Origin: Agrocybe praecox
Taxonomy: Eukaryota; Basidiomycota; Agaricomycetes; Agaricales; Agrocybaceae
Length of the DNA stretch: 64,000 nucleotides
Assembly: GCA_964017145.1 (NCBI GenBank)
Contig: OZ024841.1
Coordinates: forward strand, 434,001 to 498,000
Reading direction: 5' to 3'
Part shown: piece by piece, positions 23,501-34,399 of the stretch
Layout: every line of letters begins with the position of its first letter
Numbering within the stretch: the first letter of the stretch is position 1
Position numbers and translations under genes: made by a program
The notes under the pieces: generated by a model
Seen by the model: the letters and a program-made list of their open reading frames with translations, nothing else
Told to the model about the DNA's origin: nothing
The model's database searches: none

Positions 23501-25579
23501 CATTTCCCACTATAATAGGAAGTCAACAATACCCAATGTTTTCGAAGATTCCACTATATTGGATGGCTCTTCCTTGTCCTTCTTTGTGAATTTTCCTTGA
23601 TGTTCCCATGCAGGAGTCAAAAATTGTTCAATTTTTACAGATATTCAACCGACCTTTTTTCTTGGGTCTGTAATCTTCATCGTTGTCATTTTTTCCTAGA
23701 GCCAATAGACTGAGCCGCATCATTACTAGAACATATTTCTATATGTTTACCTGTTCTTTTTTTTTGCCCCACCCCGCTCCATTTAGCAGCCGACAAAATC
23801 GAATGAAGAAAGAAGTCGAAAGACCAAAGTTGAAGGAACGATTACGTTGAATGAACGAGAAAGTTGAAAGAATGATAAATGCGACGCAGCGACGAATCCC
23901 ATCAATTTGAGACCCCGCTGGGAAACTACAACTATACAGTTTTGGTTTCGACAGTTTATTTTGCCAAATATAGAAGTATGCGCTTTGGAAAAAGGTAAAG
24001 GACACATATCCCAACCATATCCGTGACATTATTGGTAGAAAATATATGTCAAGCATTAGGATAACCCCGAGAAATTGTAGAGAGAAACGTTTAATGCTTT
24101 TGAGAAGAATAATCTTGAGATACATACGCTCCGATTTCGAGGGGTATAGTGTCCGTCGAGCGAGTGTGTGTAGAAATACCGCGGTGGAAAAGCACCAGTT
24201 TGAAAGCTTGATAGATTATCGATTATTTATAAGAATTAAACGTAAATGTTAAGCCGCTAAGAGAGAGGGTAGAGGGAAAGGGAGGGGAAAACAGCGGTGG
24301 CAGAATGGGTTATGCGAAGAAGGATTGGTTAGGGCAACACATACATAACCTCCAATATCTCAAGAAGTAAATCCATCATCATTATGCATCATCGTCCTAT
24401 GCGCGTTCGTGCGTTCGTGCATGCGTGTGCAAGTCATAGCCAGCCATATTCGTGCCGCACGAACAACCAGAAAGCGCATATCGCGGAGCGGACGACGCAT
24501 ACAAGCGAGAGATGCCGATGGAGAGACAGACCATCCTCACACGTGCGATATTACAGTAGCGGTACGAGAGAAAAGGGGATGAATCGGAAGAAACCAACAC
24601 ACACAAAGAAAACCCGTGCTGTGCACATTGCATTGCATTGCATCACATCGGACATACAGCAAAACAAGTAACTGTCACAATACGACATGGAAGGGAACGA
24701 CATCCGACCATTCAATTTATGAAGCGAAAAGACGAGAAGGAAAGGAATGAAAAAAAAACCAACAAAAATCAACGATACGGGAAGGAAGGAAAAGGTGAAA
24801 CAGAGAGCCCAGACTATGTGTATCGTACATAGAGAAAGATGCAATATCCATGCAAACAACGGAGAGCACACGGAGGGTCGAAGGAAGAGAAAGAGAAGGC
24901 GGCGGCAGCAGTGGATGCCATAAAGATATGAAGAGGACGATACAAAATAGGCGCAGGCGCAGGAGGACGTAACCTCGAATAGGTCGGTACGAAAATTCAT
25001 GTGAACAAGAGACGGAAGATGAGACAAAAGCGCTGGACAGAGAATGGAACGCGGGTGGGAGCGAGCGTGTGTAACCATCGAATACACGGGTGGGCACATG
25101 AGCCAGGGACGGCGACGGGCAGACGAGGCGGAAAGATGAGAGAAAAGGACGGGAAAAGAAGGAGACACAAAGAAAAAGAAACAAGAAAGCAGAACCAAGG
25201 AGAGACGGAATGAAGAAGAGTGAGAAAAGGAAAAGGGAACAGCAGACGAGAGCAAGGAGGATAGGGTTGTGTAAGTCGGAGGACGCGGGTAAGGATAGTC
25301 GGATAACGAAAACAGGTGTGCGATAGGATAGGATAACCTGATGTTGACCAAGTTCCAGGCCAGGGTGGGTTCACAACAGGAAGGAAGGAACACCCATCCA
25401 GAAATCTGCGTCAACCAAGTCGCCTATTCCAATATTCGGAAGAAGGATTACGGTAGGTTTGTAGGCGCGTCCTAAGTATCCCATCGTATTCGACACGGTC
25501 CACCTGGCAGGGAATCACCAGAGTCATCTTAGGTCCATGAAGCTGAACGACGCAAGGTGGATTTGTGTCCGTGACGTGG
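23501..25579. other. Gene-poor spacer, strongly purine-rich on + strand
   Basis: From about 24240 to 25340 the + strand is dominated by GA/GGAA runs, so long minus-strand frames (for example the one ending at 24551) reflect composition only. Short matches to 14100-14190 (GGGAACGAC, then GAAAGACAAGGAAG-like) suggest an old duplication of the flank of module M. No gene supported. Confidence 0.4.
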
Positions 25580-27029
25580 TTCACCCGCATTCGCATCCGT
25601 ATTTCCATCCGCCACCAGCTCCGTTCGCTTCTCTCCAACTTCTTCGGGACTCGGTCGCGTATGGGTGTCCAAAGACTATTGCCCATCGTGTATTGTTGTG
25701 ATCGTCGTGGTATTTGAATAATACCAAATCCATGGACTCAACCACACCGAATTTGAGCTCGTTAATACGCCGCCATTCGGTTCCTGGACTACTTCCAAAT
25801 TCGTCTGGACACCCTACGCTTCCCTCGAAGCAGGTGCATCAGGCACACCATGCTCCGATCCCTCCTCTGGAAAAACCACCTCAACGGCAGGAAGAACATC
25901 CTGAACTTCTCGATGCTCCTTCTCCACAGCTCCTGCCCTCTCCACCAAATCTCTTCCCTCATCACCTTGCCCAGTCTCCACCACCTTCGAGCCACCTGCA
26001 CGACCGAGAAGGCTGAAGGTCCCGCTGAACCAGACGTCGATCCGACAAAATCCCATCACGACGCATGAAGACGTAGTGTTGATCTCGATTTCAAGGGTTG
26101 GTTGCGGTAGACGAAGACGTAGCAGACGTTGTCGTTTGAGAAGGCGAGCATGAAATAGGGAGTACTACAAATGAAGATAATTTGTCTGAAATTAAAGATA
26201 ATATACGTTATTCTGAGAGTTTTCGATTGAAACATTAGGATGCTTACCTGGCGCCGCACTCAAGCCAACAAAGTCCACCCGCTCAGATGATCCTTCAGCT
26301 CCTGCAGCTGTTGGGGGCGATGTCAGTAATGCATAAACCACAAGTCATTAGAGAAAATGAAGAAATACAACTCGTACCTTGTTCCGATATCGAACAACTT
26401 TCCTCGTTCATGTTCGCAGCACTCAAAACTTCCTCTTTCCATTGTGCACATTCCACTTCAGGTGTAACTAAGGCTGCAAAAAAAAAAAAAACAAAAAAAC
26501 AAAGAAAAGAACGACGTTAAGCACCAAATCCGACGAGGAACAAAGGAGTATGAAAATGAATCATACTAACTTTCACCGCCCATTCAAACCGACAAAGGTA
26601 ACGGGATCTTCGTCCGTTCTAAATAGGTAGAAAGAGCATAAACCGGCTCGACGATGGGTTCAGCGCTATAGGATGGCTGAGAAGGGGGCTCTTCGTAGCT
26701 GACGACGTTGAACCGGCGGTGTATGGCGCAACGATGGAGCAGAATCATCCACAGAGCTTATAGTACTCTCGAGGACGTTTGGTTAGAATAGTCGGCAGCT
26801 ACCGTGGATGATGCGGGTTGCTGCGCGAGTGTCTCTTGTTGTGGCGTTCTCGTTTCGATGGGAGATTGGGATAGGAATCGGATCGGTGCATATTATCTGT
26901 CAACGTAAACCCTGTACGGTCTGAAGGAGTGCCCGCGCAAGATGACGTAGAAATAACTGCTGCAGCAGTGGCTGCACTTGAAAGGGGAGCTCCAAGTTCA
27001 CGTTCAGGCCTGCCGCCTCAGGCCTCAGG

Positions 27030-28503
27030 CCCAGTGAAAACGCGGTCTAGTCAAATTGAGCCGAATATAGAGCAGTACAACTAATTATATTTGGTTCGAC
27101 GTTTGGCGCAATTCTAGATCCCGCTACATCCAAAATCGAGTCGTATTCAGCCAAATGTAACGAAATATAAGTGTATAATAAGTATATAATGTAGGCATAT
27201 ATAAACAGGTATAGCTGTGAACATATTCATGACCTCGAGCCACATCGATTGACTTATAAACAAGTTGTCGAACCACCTCTAAGGAAAAACCGAGTCAACA
27301 GAAGACATCTTGCAGAGTGCGAGACAGGATTGAGACGGAATTAAAATGGGAAGAGGGGCGAACAATGGTCAAGGTAGATTAACGGGATAAAGAGAATTCT
27401 AGAGAATATGAGGAGTAAAAGGTATGTTTTATAATGTCAAATTGCTCAGACACTCACCCGAGAATAATATCGAAGCAAAACGTCCAGAAATTTGGAAAGT
27501 TCCGGCTGCATTAGTATAGGCAAAATTTGAACCTAAAAAATCAGTTCATTATACAGTAAATAAAGCGAACGAGTACCCAGACATGGGAATGGCAGGCGTA
27601 GCATTGATAGCACGTACTTTGACATGAGTTGTGGGCATAAATCCCGATGTATTAAGAGGTCAGGGCGACATGGAGCGCGCTAACAAGAGAGGCAGCGTAT
27701 CTGAGGTAGTGAAGTTATCGTGCTATCACAACGATGGAAACGGGAACACTCAAGGAATACCTTCAGTGGCTTGGTTTCGACTTCTTTTTCATTGAAAAAT
27801 GGGAGTCAAGAGGCCTTGTTGACGAGTGAAATACACTTTAAAAAGTATAATTAGTACGTATAGTTATAAATTCTGTAACGTTTACCGAAAATTCGCGTCA
27901 TCTATGGGAAAAATACGGAACGATGGCGCATATATGCGCATATATCACGTCAAAATGGACTTTTTAAAACGTAAGAGTGTAAAAGCTCACCTTTTCTCAG
28001 CCATATTAACAGTATTGGTGTGCCAAAAGTGTCTTTTTGTCAATGTACGCTCCGGTTGCATTGACACACAAACATAGGGGCTGTCGGATTCAAAGCATTA
28101 AAGATTCAAAGGAAACACCATACTTTGACAGAAATATGCTTGTTAACGGTGCTTTGGTGTTTTCATGGGAGGAAGTGTGACGAGGAAGGAAGTATTGAGC
28201 GGGCACAAAATGGGGCAGATGGGGGAAAGAAGGTAAGATGGGCCATCTGCTTCTTCGTTGGCTTGAACGCGACACGGCCATCATGTGATTCTCCGCTGGA
28301 AGGAATTGACTTGGGGTTGTTATAACTTTATATGTCAATGGCAGGGCTAAATCGATGTCACTCGACCTGTCTGTACTCGGATGGAGCAATCCAAGAACCA
28401 AAACCGAAGCATAGAAAAATCCGTTCGATTTGGATAGATCACGCATCATATGTTATATATAGCTCAATATCGTTTGATTTGGAAAAAATGCGTTTTCACT
28501 GGG
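27030..28503. mobile_element. TIR element A (1,474 bp), non-autonomous
   Basis: Starts CCCAGTGAAAACGCGG and ends CGTTTTCACTGGG, an inverted repeat, and is bordered by CCTCAGG on both sides (27023-27029, also 27016-27022; 28504-28510). It shares long stretches with element B: GCGGTCTAGTCAAATTGAGC, TTGGTTCGACGTTTGGCGCA, CTCGAGCCACATCGATTG and GCGCATATATGCGCATATAT. No transposase is recognisable; a 119-aa minus-strand frame (28449-28090) is of unknown meaning. The superfamily is not determined; CCTCAGG may be a 7-bp target duplication or part of the terminal repeat. Confidence 0.75.
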
Positions 28504-28510
28504 CCTCAGG

Positions 28511-29856
28511 CCCGGTGAAAATGCGGTCTAGTCAAATTGAGCCAAATATAGAGCAATACAACCAATTGTATTTGGTTCGACGTTTGGCGCAATTCTCGAT
28601 CTCGCTACATCCAAAATCGAGCCGTATTGAACCAGGTATATCAAAGTACAATCATATAATAAGTATAAAATGTAGGTGTATATAGCCATATATAGTTATG
28701 AACGTATCCACGGCCTCGAGCCACATCGATTGGCTTAGAAACAAGTCGTCGAACTGATATGGCGAAATCGAATGAGAGGAAGATATCGCACAGTACAAGG
28801 CCAAACCGGTACGCCAATGGAGTTGAAAGAATAATATGAAGTCCGGAACGTGAATTGAGGTAAACCAAGCGTCATAGAACCGATCCTAGAAAGTATATGG
28901 GGCTTATAAGTTATTTTATATAGAATGCAGTTTCTCAGAGCGTTACCCAACAGTTCGACTCAGAGGAGATTTGCAGCCGCTATGCAATTTTTCTCGCTTC
29001 AACCTAAAAACTGGTAAAGTAAACGAAATAGCGTACATAGAGTGAAGTAAACAGGTACCTTGGGCATTACACTTGCCATAATACCTGCAGTCGTTAATCT
29101 GCAGACTTCATTTATATGCACGTCATTGACGAAAAGCTTCTGGAAAAATATAATCAGTAATTGACAGCATTTATGCGTAAAATGTGTAATGTTTGCCATA
29201 TTCACGTCATATGCGCCGAATATACCATAAAGCGGCGCATATATGCGCATATATTCAGTCAAACTGTTCTTTTCACGTGTAAAAGTACATAGACTCACCT
29301 TTCTCAATGTTTTTTACTCTGTCATGCGTGCCGAAGGCATCCAACGCGGTCTTTGTACGTTGTACCCCGTGTTTTTGGAATGAACAGGGGTTTATGTACG
29401 AAACCATCAAACAAACCCCATAAATGCACCTGTCAACAGTGCTATAGTGTTTTATGGGAGGGAACAGGATAAGAGAAGGCATGAAGCGGTGGACACAAGC
29501 TAGAATAGGTCATTACAGTGATAGTGATGGAGAGAAGGCAAGAGCGGTTTTCCACTTCGCTGTTGGTCTGATTCAAGAAACGACGCGGCCATCATGTGAC
29601 TCTGCGGAATCAAAGCAAGCCAAATTATTTAACTTGGGGGGGAAAGTGGATAGGTTACTGGCCGGTAATTTTATATGTGAATAGCCCGTGGAAATCGATG
29701 TCGCTCGACCTGTCTGGAATTTGATATAGCAAGCACAGGACCAAAAGCTAAGCAGAACAAAACAGGTTCGATTTGGATAGATCACCTTAGATCACGCAAG
29801 TCACTTTATATATAGATCTATTTCGTTCGATCTGAAAAAAACACGTTTTCACTGGG
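28511..29856. mobile_element. TIR element B (1,346 bp), tandem relative of A
   Basis: Begins CCCGGTGAAAATGCGG and ends ACGTTTTCACTGGG followed by CCTCAGG (29857-29863), after which module M sequence resumes with ATGGACAAACTAGC. It is in the same direction as A and separated from it only by one CCTCAGG. About 130 bp shorter than A, with many substitutions, so the pair is not a very recent duplication. Confidence 0.75.
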
Positions 29857-30641
29857 CCTCAGGATGGACAAACTAGCCGCAACAGGGGCAGAACCGTCTT
29901 GCAGCGGTGAGATCAAATTCCATGTCGGTTGGCGGTTGTATGTCGTGGAACTTATATTATGAATAGATCATCGTGTCGTTGAGAAACGTCGACTTCTGTT
30001 CAGATAAACGTCATGATGGTCGGATAAAAATGAGACAATAGAGGGAGCGTCGTGGCCTCGTGCAAGTTGCAAGCGACCGTACAAGATCTACTACCTGCAC
30101 CCTAGACATCCCTCACGTGAAACAACGTCATCGCCGGGCAATGGCCGCCGGCCGGGGACGCGTTCGTGCGAGGAAAATATTTTATTCGCCATTACCCACT
30201 ACTACTTGTACTATGTCTTCGTTTTCTCTCAAATCCCCTCGATGTTTTTGAAGCTGCATCTCACATATTACTTACGCTGCAGTGTTAAAATGCAACGGGA
30301 AGCATAACCGCTGCCTGTTCACTTGTTCCAGGCTACAACGCTCCAACATATTTTCTCGTCCTCTTCGACAAGCGCCTGATTTTTTTCAGAGCTATTATCA
30401 TTCGATCGAGAAAACGTGGAATGTATTCTTAGACTGCTTGACATGTTAAGGACTAACGTGAGTGCTCAAGTCGTTTTATCGACCCTTTCTGCATCTCACC
30501 TCCACATCATTTTATAGACAGTTTCATGGACTGAGTCGCAGACAATCTTACCGCCGGATGGTCACACGTATACAACTTGAGTTGTGGAAGAGATGAATTA
30601 AGAGCATGTACGAAGGAGGTAAGTAAGCTAATACAAGATGT

Positions 30642-31080
30642 CTACTCGACGTCGTCCAAATCCATAACGTGTACTACGAACTCCCTCTCATCCAAATTAG
30701 CGCCCAGAACGCCTCTCACCGAGTTCAAAGCAGGAGGTAAAGTCCCTCTCTATCAAATCGAACATTTCCGGCTCGAATTCACTCTCCTCCAGCTAGTCAT
30801 CAACAAACTCCCGCTCCGATAAGTCATCCTCCACCAACTCCCTCTTCTTACTCGTCTTCCAGTGTACGTTAGGGTAAAATCCACCTCCTGAAGCTTTCCG
30901 CCGTGGGGAAAACAAGCGCAATCTTGTGTTTATTACAATTAATGACAGCATCTAACCCATTTCCCATCTTCTTCCCCTTTCCAGTCTTCTTGTCGGCTTT
31001 TTCCTTTTTTCGGGGAGACTCTTCGCGACTCTCTTCTAGAGCAGCGGAAGAGCATACCAAGGAGTTGGGGGAGTCGAGAA
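30642..31080 (-). pseudogene. Small secreted protein gene, copy 3 (decayed)
   Basis: Blocks matching the 61-kb gene occur in shifted frames: MLFRCSRRESRRVSPKK, then a deletion of about 180 bp that removes the first Cys region, then INCNKHKIALV and an altered acidic tail up to the stop near 30642. The signal-peptide end is replaced by unrelated sequence at about 31080. Confidence 0.7.
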
Positions 31081-31599
31081 CTGCTCCATTTGGGTTGTCC
31101 GTTGGTCAGTCTATCATCCATGTGCGGGTGCCTTCCGTGACATACGATTTTCGTTGCTCCAGATCCGAATATCGTGAATTGTGTATCATTTACGGTTTTT
31201 CTCAAAAGCAGGTTTGAGACTGGCTTGCGGCTTTCTAAATTCTATCAATGCTTATCTGATAAATTCGGAAACTAATGGCAGTGCCGCCCAGTTGTCACAC
31301 ATTACCAGTGCCAGACGATAACGGAGGATATTTATTCTCTTTTGTGTAGAATGTGTTGCAGCAACTTTGTGTCGCTCGACTGGTATACGTTCTACCGTCG
31401 ACGTGGGACCAAGTTCTGGTACAGTGAGTCAGTCCCTCAGCCCAGAATTTCTTCAACAAGTGTATATTGAACGATGTGAACAGTAAAACATATTCCAATT
31501 TATGTGCGTTCGGGCGTCTAATCTCGACCATTACAACGCTTACTCAGTGCGCTGCAGTGAGTACTTGTGTTCTCCTTCATTTATTTGGGACGGACTAAT

Positions 31600-32270
31600 T
31601 TACTTACCAAAACATAAGAGTTACTACTTATCGTCGACAAGATCCAAAAAGATTTTTTGTTCCACGGCAGAGAGTGGGTGACTCGAAGAAGATCACTCAG
31701 CTCTGCGCCTCACTTTCCATATCATTGTATCAGCTGGAAAGTAAGTTTCAACAGGACGTATACACATTCTGCTCATTCTGCGTGATATTTATCATAAATC
31801 TTTGTGTGTAGAGGAGCTGATGGATCTATCGAAGTTCAGCTGGAAAATATAAATAGGCGTTGCCTCCGGATGCAATTGCAGTGAGAGCGTCAAATGTAGA
31901 TCAATTATTCATGAGGATCAAGGTTTAACGTTGGTGGGGTCAGTTAGGGAGGAGATAAGTACAAATCGGAGTAGTGAATAGGCGTGAAAACTTGAGCGGC
32001 GCCAAGCAGAGTAGATCGGACCCAGCCTCATCATGCCAGCTGTTCACCGTACTTGTCAATAAAACAGTGCTGCTAGTATTTACTTAGAAGACGTATTGTG
32101 TCACTTATATTGACAGCATAAACGCCGCAGCTGCTGCATTATTCTATATGTCAGCCCTTCTGCGCAGTCAGCCTATGGCACGCCAATAAATGGCTACTCC
32201 GTATGCTCACTACCTGAATGGCAAATGCGGCCGTTGTACATCATATACACAGTTATTTCAGCGGCATGAA
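31600..32270. other. Intergenic upstream of the small barrel protein gene
   Basis: No gene or repeat recognised; the 3' end of this region is the likely promoter of the gene at 32378. Confidence 0.4.
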
Positions 32271-32273
32271 GCG

Positions 32274-32280
32274 TATATAA
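32274..32280 (+). promoter_or_regulatory. TATA-like box
   Basis: TATATAA lies 98 bp before the ATG at 32378, a reasonable distance for a core promoter with a 5' leader of about 60-70 nt. Confidence 0.45.
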
Positions 32281-32377
32281 CACAGACAAGAACGTTCAAC
32301 TGAAAATAACATCCAATACCATACACATTCAGCACTCAACTTTCTTCAAACCTTTCTCTCTCGATATTTTAATCACC

Positions 32378-32881
32378 ATGCCTGTCACTCAATTTGGCGC
32401 CTGCAAGATCAAAGAGCACCTTACCTTCCAATCAGAGGAGATTCAAACCTACCTGCGTCTTCTTTCTGCGCAACAGGAACCAGCATCCGGCCACCCTCTC
32501 ATGATTTACACCGACGACCGTGACCCTGCTCTCTTCTACTTGCTCTCCGGATGGGATAGCGCTGCCGCCCAGAAGGACTGGGCCCTCAAAGAAGCCAACA
32601 CATTGCTTCTCACCCGCGGGCTGGAGTTGGTCACTGTCGAACTAGGTGTCTGCATCGGCTTGGATATCTCGGATATTCCTGATGCTACTGGCACGCTGTC
32701 CTATACGAAGGTTGAGGGGAAACCATTGGAGGTTCAGAGAGCTCCTGGACAGTTGTGGGTCGGCCATGGTCCTGATTTGGAGAATCCGGGATCAATTTAC
32801 CAGTTTGCCGCCTTCGATGCGCTCAAGAGGGTAGCCGCCATCCCTGACGAGTACGCTCTCATGGATCGTGTTCGCCTTTAA
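32378..32881 (+). CDS. Small ABM-like (dimeric alpha-beta barrel) protein
   Basis: An uninterrupted 167-aa frame with a good start context (ATCACCATGCC), a TATA box upstream, high GC3 and no lesions: the cleanest single-exon gene in the left contig. The first half (LTFQSEEIQTYLRLLSAQQE, PLMIYTDDRDPALFYLLSGW, DSAAAQKDWA) follows the strand-helix-strand pattern of the antibiotic-biosynthesis-monooxygenase/EthD-type ferredoxin-like fold, with LLSGWDS as the usual core strand. No catalytic residues can be assigned, and the fold call is inference. There is no signal peptide, so it is probably cytosolic. Confidence 0.75.
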   Translation: MPVTQFGACKIKEHLTFQSEEIQTYLRLLSAQQEPASGHPLMIYTDDRDPALFYLLSGWDSAAAQKDWALKEANTLLLTRGLELVTVELGVCIGLDISDIPDATGTLSYTKVEGKPLEVQRAPGQLWVGHGPDLENPGSIYQFAAFDALKRVAAIPDEYALMDRVRL

Positions 32882-33417
32882 GTGACATGGGACCAATGGG
32901 TATGATTTCTCAACTATGTCTCTTGTTTACAATATTGACATTTAGTTACTCTACTTAATAGGTAGCACGGACCTAGTAGGGGGCATCAATAGTATATACG
33001 TGAATATTGTTCAAAGGACTCAATGAGGAGACACACATTATGCAGTATTTACACATTAAACCTAGATATATTGCGCAGACCATGTACGAATGTAGTAATT
33101 TTCATCGCTATCATCGTCTTATCCACACAATTCAGAAATAATATAACTACTACCGCTGCTCTAACCGTCGTGTAATCTTAGGCAAGCTAAAGTTTGGAAG
33201 AAACAAAACAGAATTACCTTTCACAGCTCAATCATGCGATGCCAGCAACGATGCAGATACTTGCTGGTTAGCTGCTTGCGTCGTCACGCCAGCCTCGGGT
33301 GCTGGCCTAGTGGTAGGAGTGGGGGTTGAGAGTGGGGATGGCGAGCCACCACACATTTGGACGCGACAGGCATTACGCGACAGTCTCGGCGATACCTAAG
33401 AAGGTCCAGTAAAAGTA

Positions 33418-33864
33418 TTGGCTGGATTCCCTAGCCATGTAAGCCTACAAAGAAACAGTGACCTGTTTCTTGAAAGCAGCAAGCGGATACTGTCCTGGAT
33501 CCACCGACGACGAGGCGACAGCGACATTCCGAAAAACATGGACATAACGCGATCGACTCACCAAATAAGCCTGGCGGTTTTACTGATACTTAAATCAACC
33601 AACCGCTTTTCTTTGCTCCCCTTCGTCCACGGGAGTCGTTTTGCACGAGTCGGCGGCGAACCATCCTCGAGATATCTTCGACTATCCCGAGTCCCGGCGG
33701 TACCAAACGACATCCGTCTGAGTATTCCCAGCTCTTTTACCTTCGACAAATATACAGCACTACTTCCCATTCCCTCGATGTTCAGCGTATTACGCCGTTA
33801 TCGTCTGCATGGTTTGCGTCCCGGCGCAACTAGGAACTTCGAGCGTTTTCAACAACTAGTGTGA
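33418..33864 (+). CDS. Hypothetical ORF, doubtful
   Basis: An open 148-aa frame starting MAGFPSHVSLQRNSD, with no recognised domain, no clear promoter and an open frame on the other strand too (33770-33558). It lies in a 1.5-kb stretch (32882-34379) in which nothing else is recognised. It may be a chance frame. Confidence 0.25.
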   Translation: MAGFPSHVSLQRNSDLFLESSKRILSWIHRRRGDSDIPKNMDITRSTHQISLAVLLILKSTNRFSLLPFVHGSRFARVGGEPSSRYLRLSRVPAVPNDIRLSIPSSFTFDKYTALLPIPSMFSVLRRYRLHGLRPGATRNFERFQQLV

Positions 33865-34399
33865 CGCAGTAAGTTATCCATCCGCTTCCTCGCAATGCGA
33901 GATATATCCCGACAAAGAACTTGATCTGTAACTGTACGTACGGTGAATTTCCTCTAACGATTTAAACTGATCCTTGTTTCGTTAGTTTCGTTAGTAAAAT
34001 CACTGGCGGACGTTGATTTGAATTTTTGGTCAGCGTTGAAGGTACACAATCTCAATTTAGTAGCTGCTTACCGTGTTCGATGGGTCATGTTGCTCGTGAA
34101 ATACTAGGCATAAATATCCATGATTGAGCTCAACGTTCAGGCCTAGAACATGGGCTTTACACCCAAGTGTGTGCCTGTCGTGCCGGGTCAAGTTCAGATG
34201 AGCCTGACGCCTGCTGAAGCCATCCAGTATGGCTCGTACTGAAGTAGCTTGGTTCGGATACGCGTCGAACAGCCTCGCAAGGTGGCAGTAGCGGTCAAGG
34301 TTGAAGAAATAATGTTATTCGGCTATGCGCGTCGCGCTGACAGGAACTGTCTGCTATCTAATCTAATCTGACCGGGCCAGATTGCACTGCCACAACTGC

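Larger units (their letters stand above)
25720..30030 (-). pseudogene. Ser/Pro-rich module gene, copy 3, split by inserted elements
   Basis: N-terminal codons lie near 30030-29864 (the expected start is lost: GGATAAAAATGAG replaces GGACATAAATGAG). After the 2.8-kb insertion, the rest continues from 27015 to about 25720, with recognisable exons and a poly-A tract at 26479-26491. The C-terminal segment (FSLLGRAGGSKVVETGQGDE) parallels copy 2. Stops and indels are frequent. Confidence 0.6.
25580..31560 (-). repeat. Segmental duplication, module M copy 3, split by two elements
   Basis: Same order as copies 1 and 2. The Ser/Pro-rich gene part (25600-27015 plus 29864-30030) is interrupted by two tandem elements (27030-29856). 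The secreted-protein remnant (30642-31080) follows, then a promoter-side region (31130-31550) matching about 3100-3520. Confidence 0.75.

Noticed and set aside
24551..25414. 287-aa minus-strand frame rich in Ser/Phe/Leu
   Set aside because: Mirror of a purine-rich + strand; hydrophobic look is from CTT/TCC codons, with no conserved pattern or homologous copy that preserves it.
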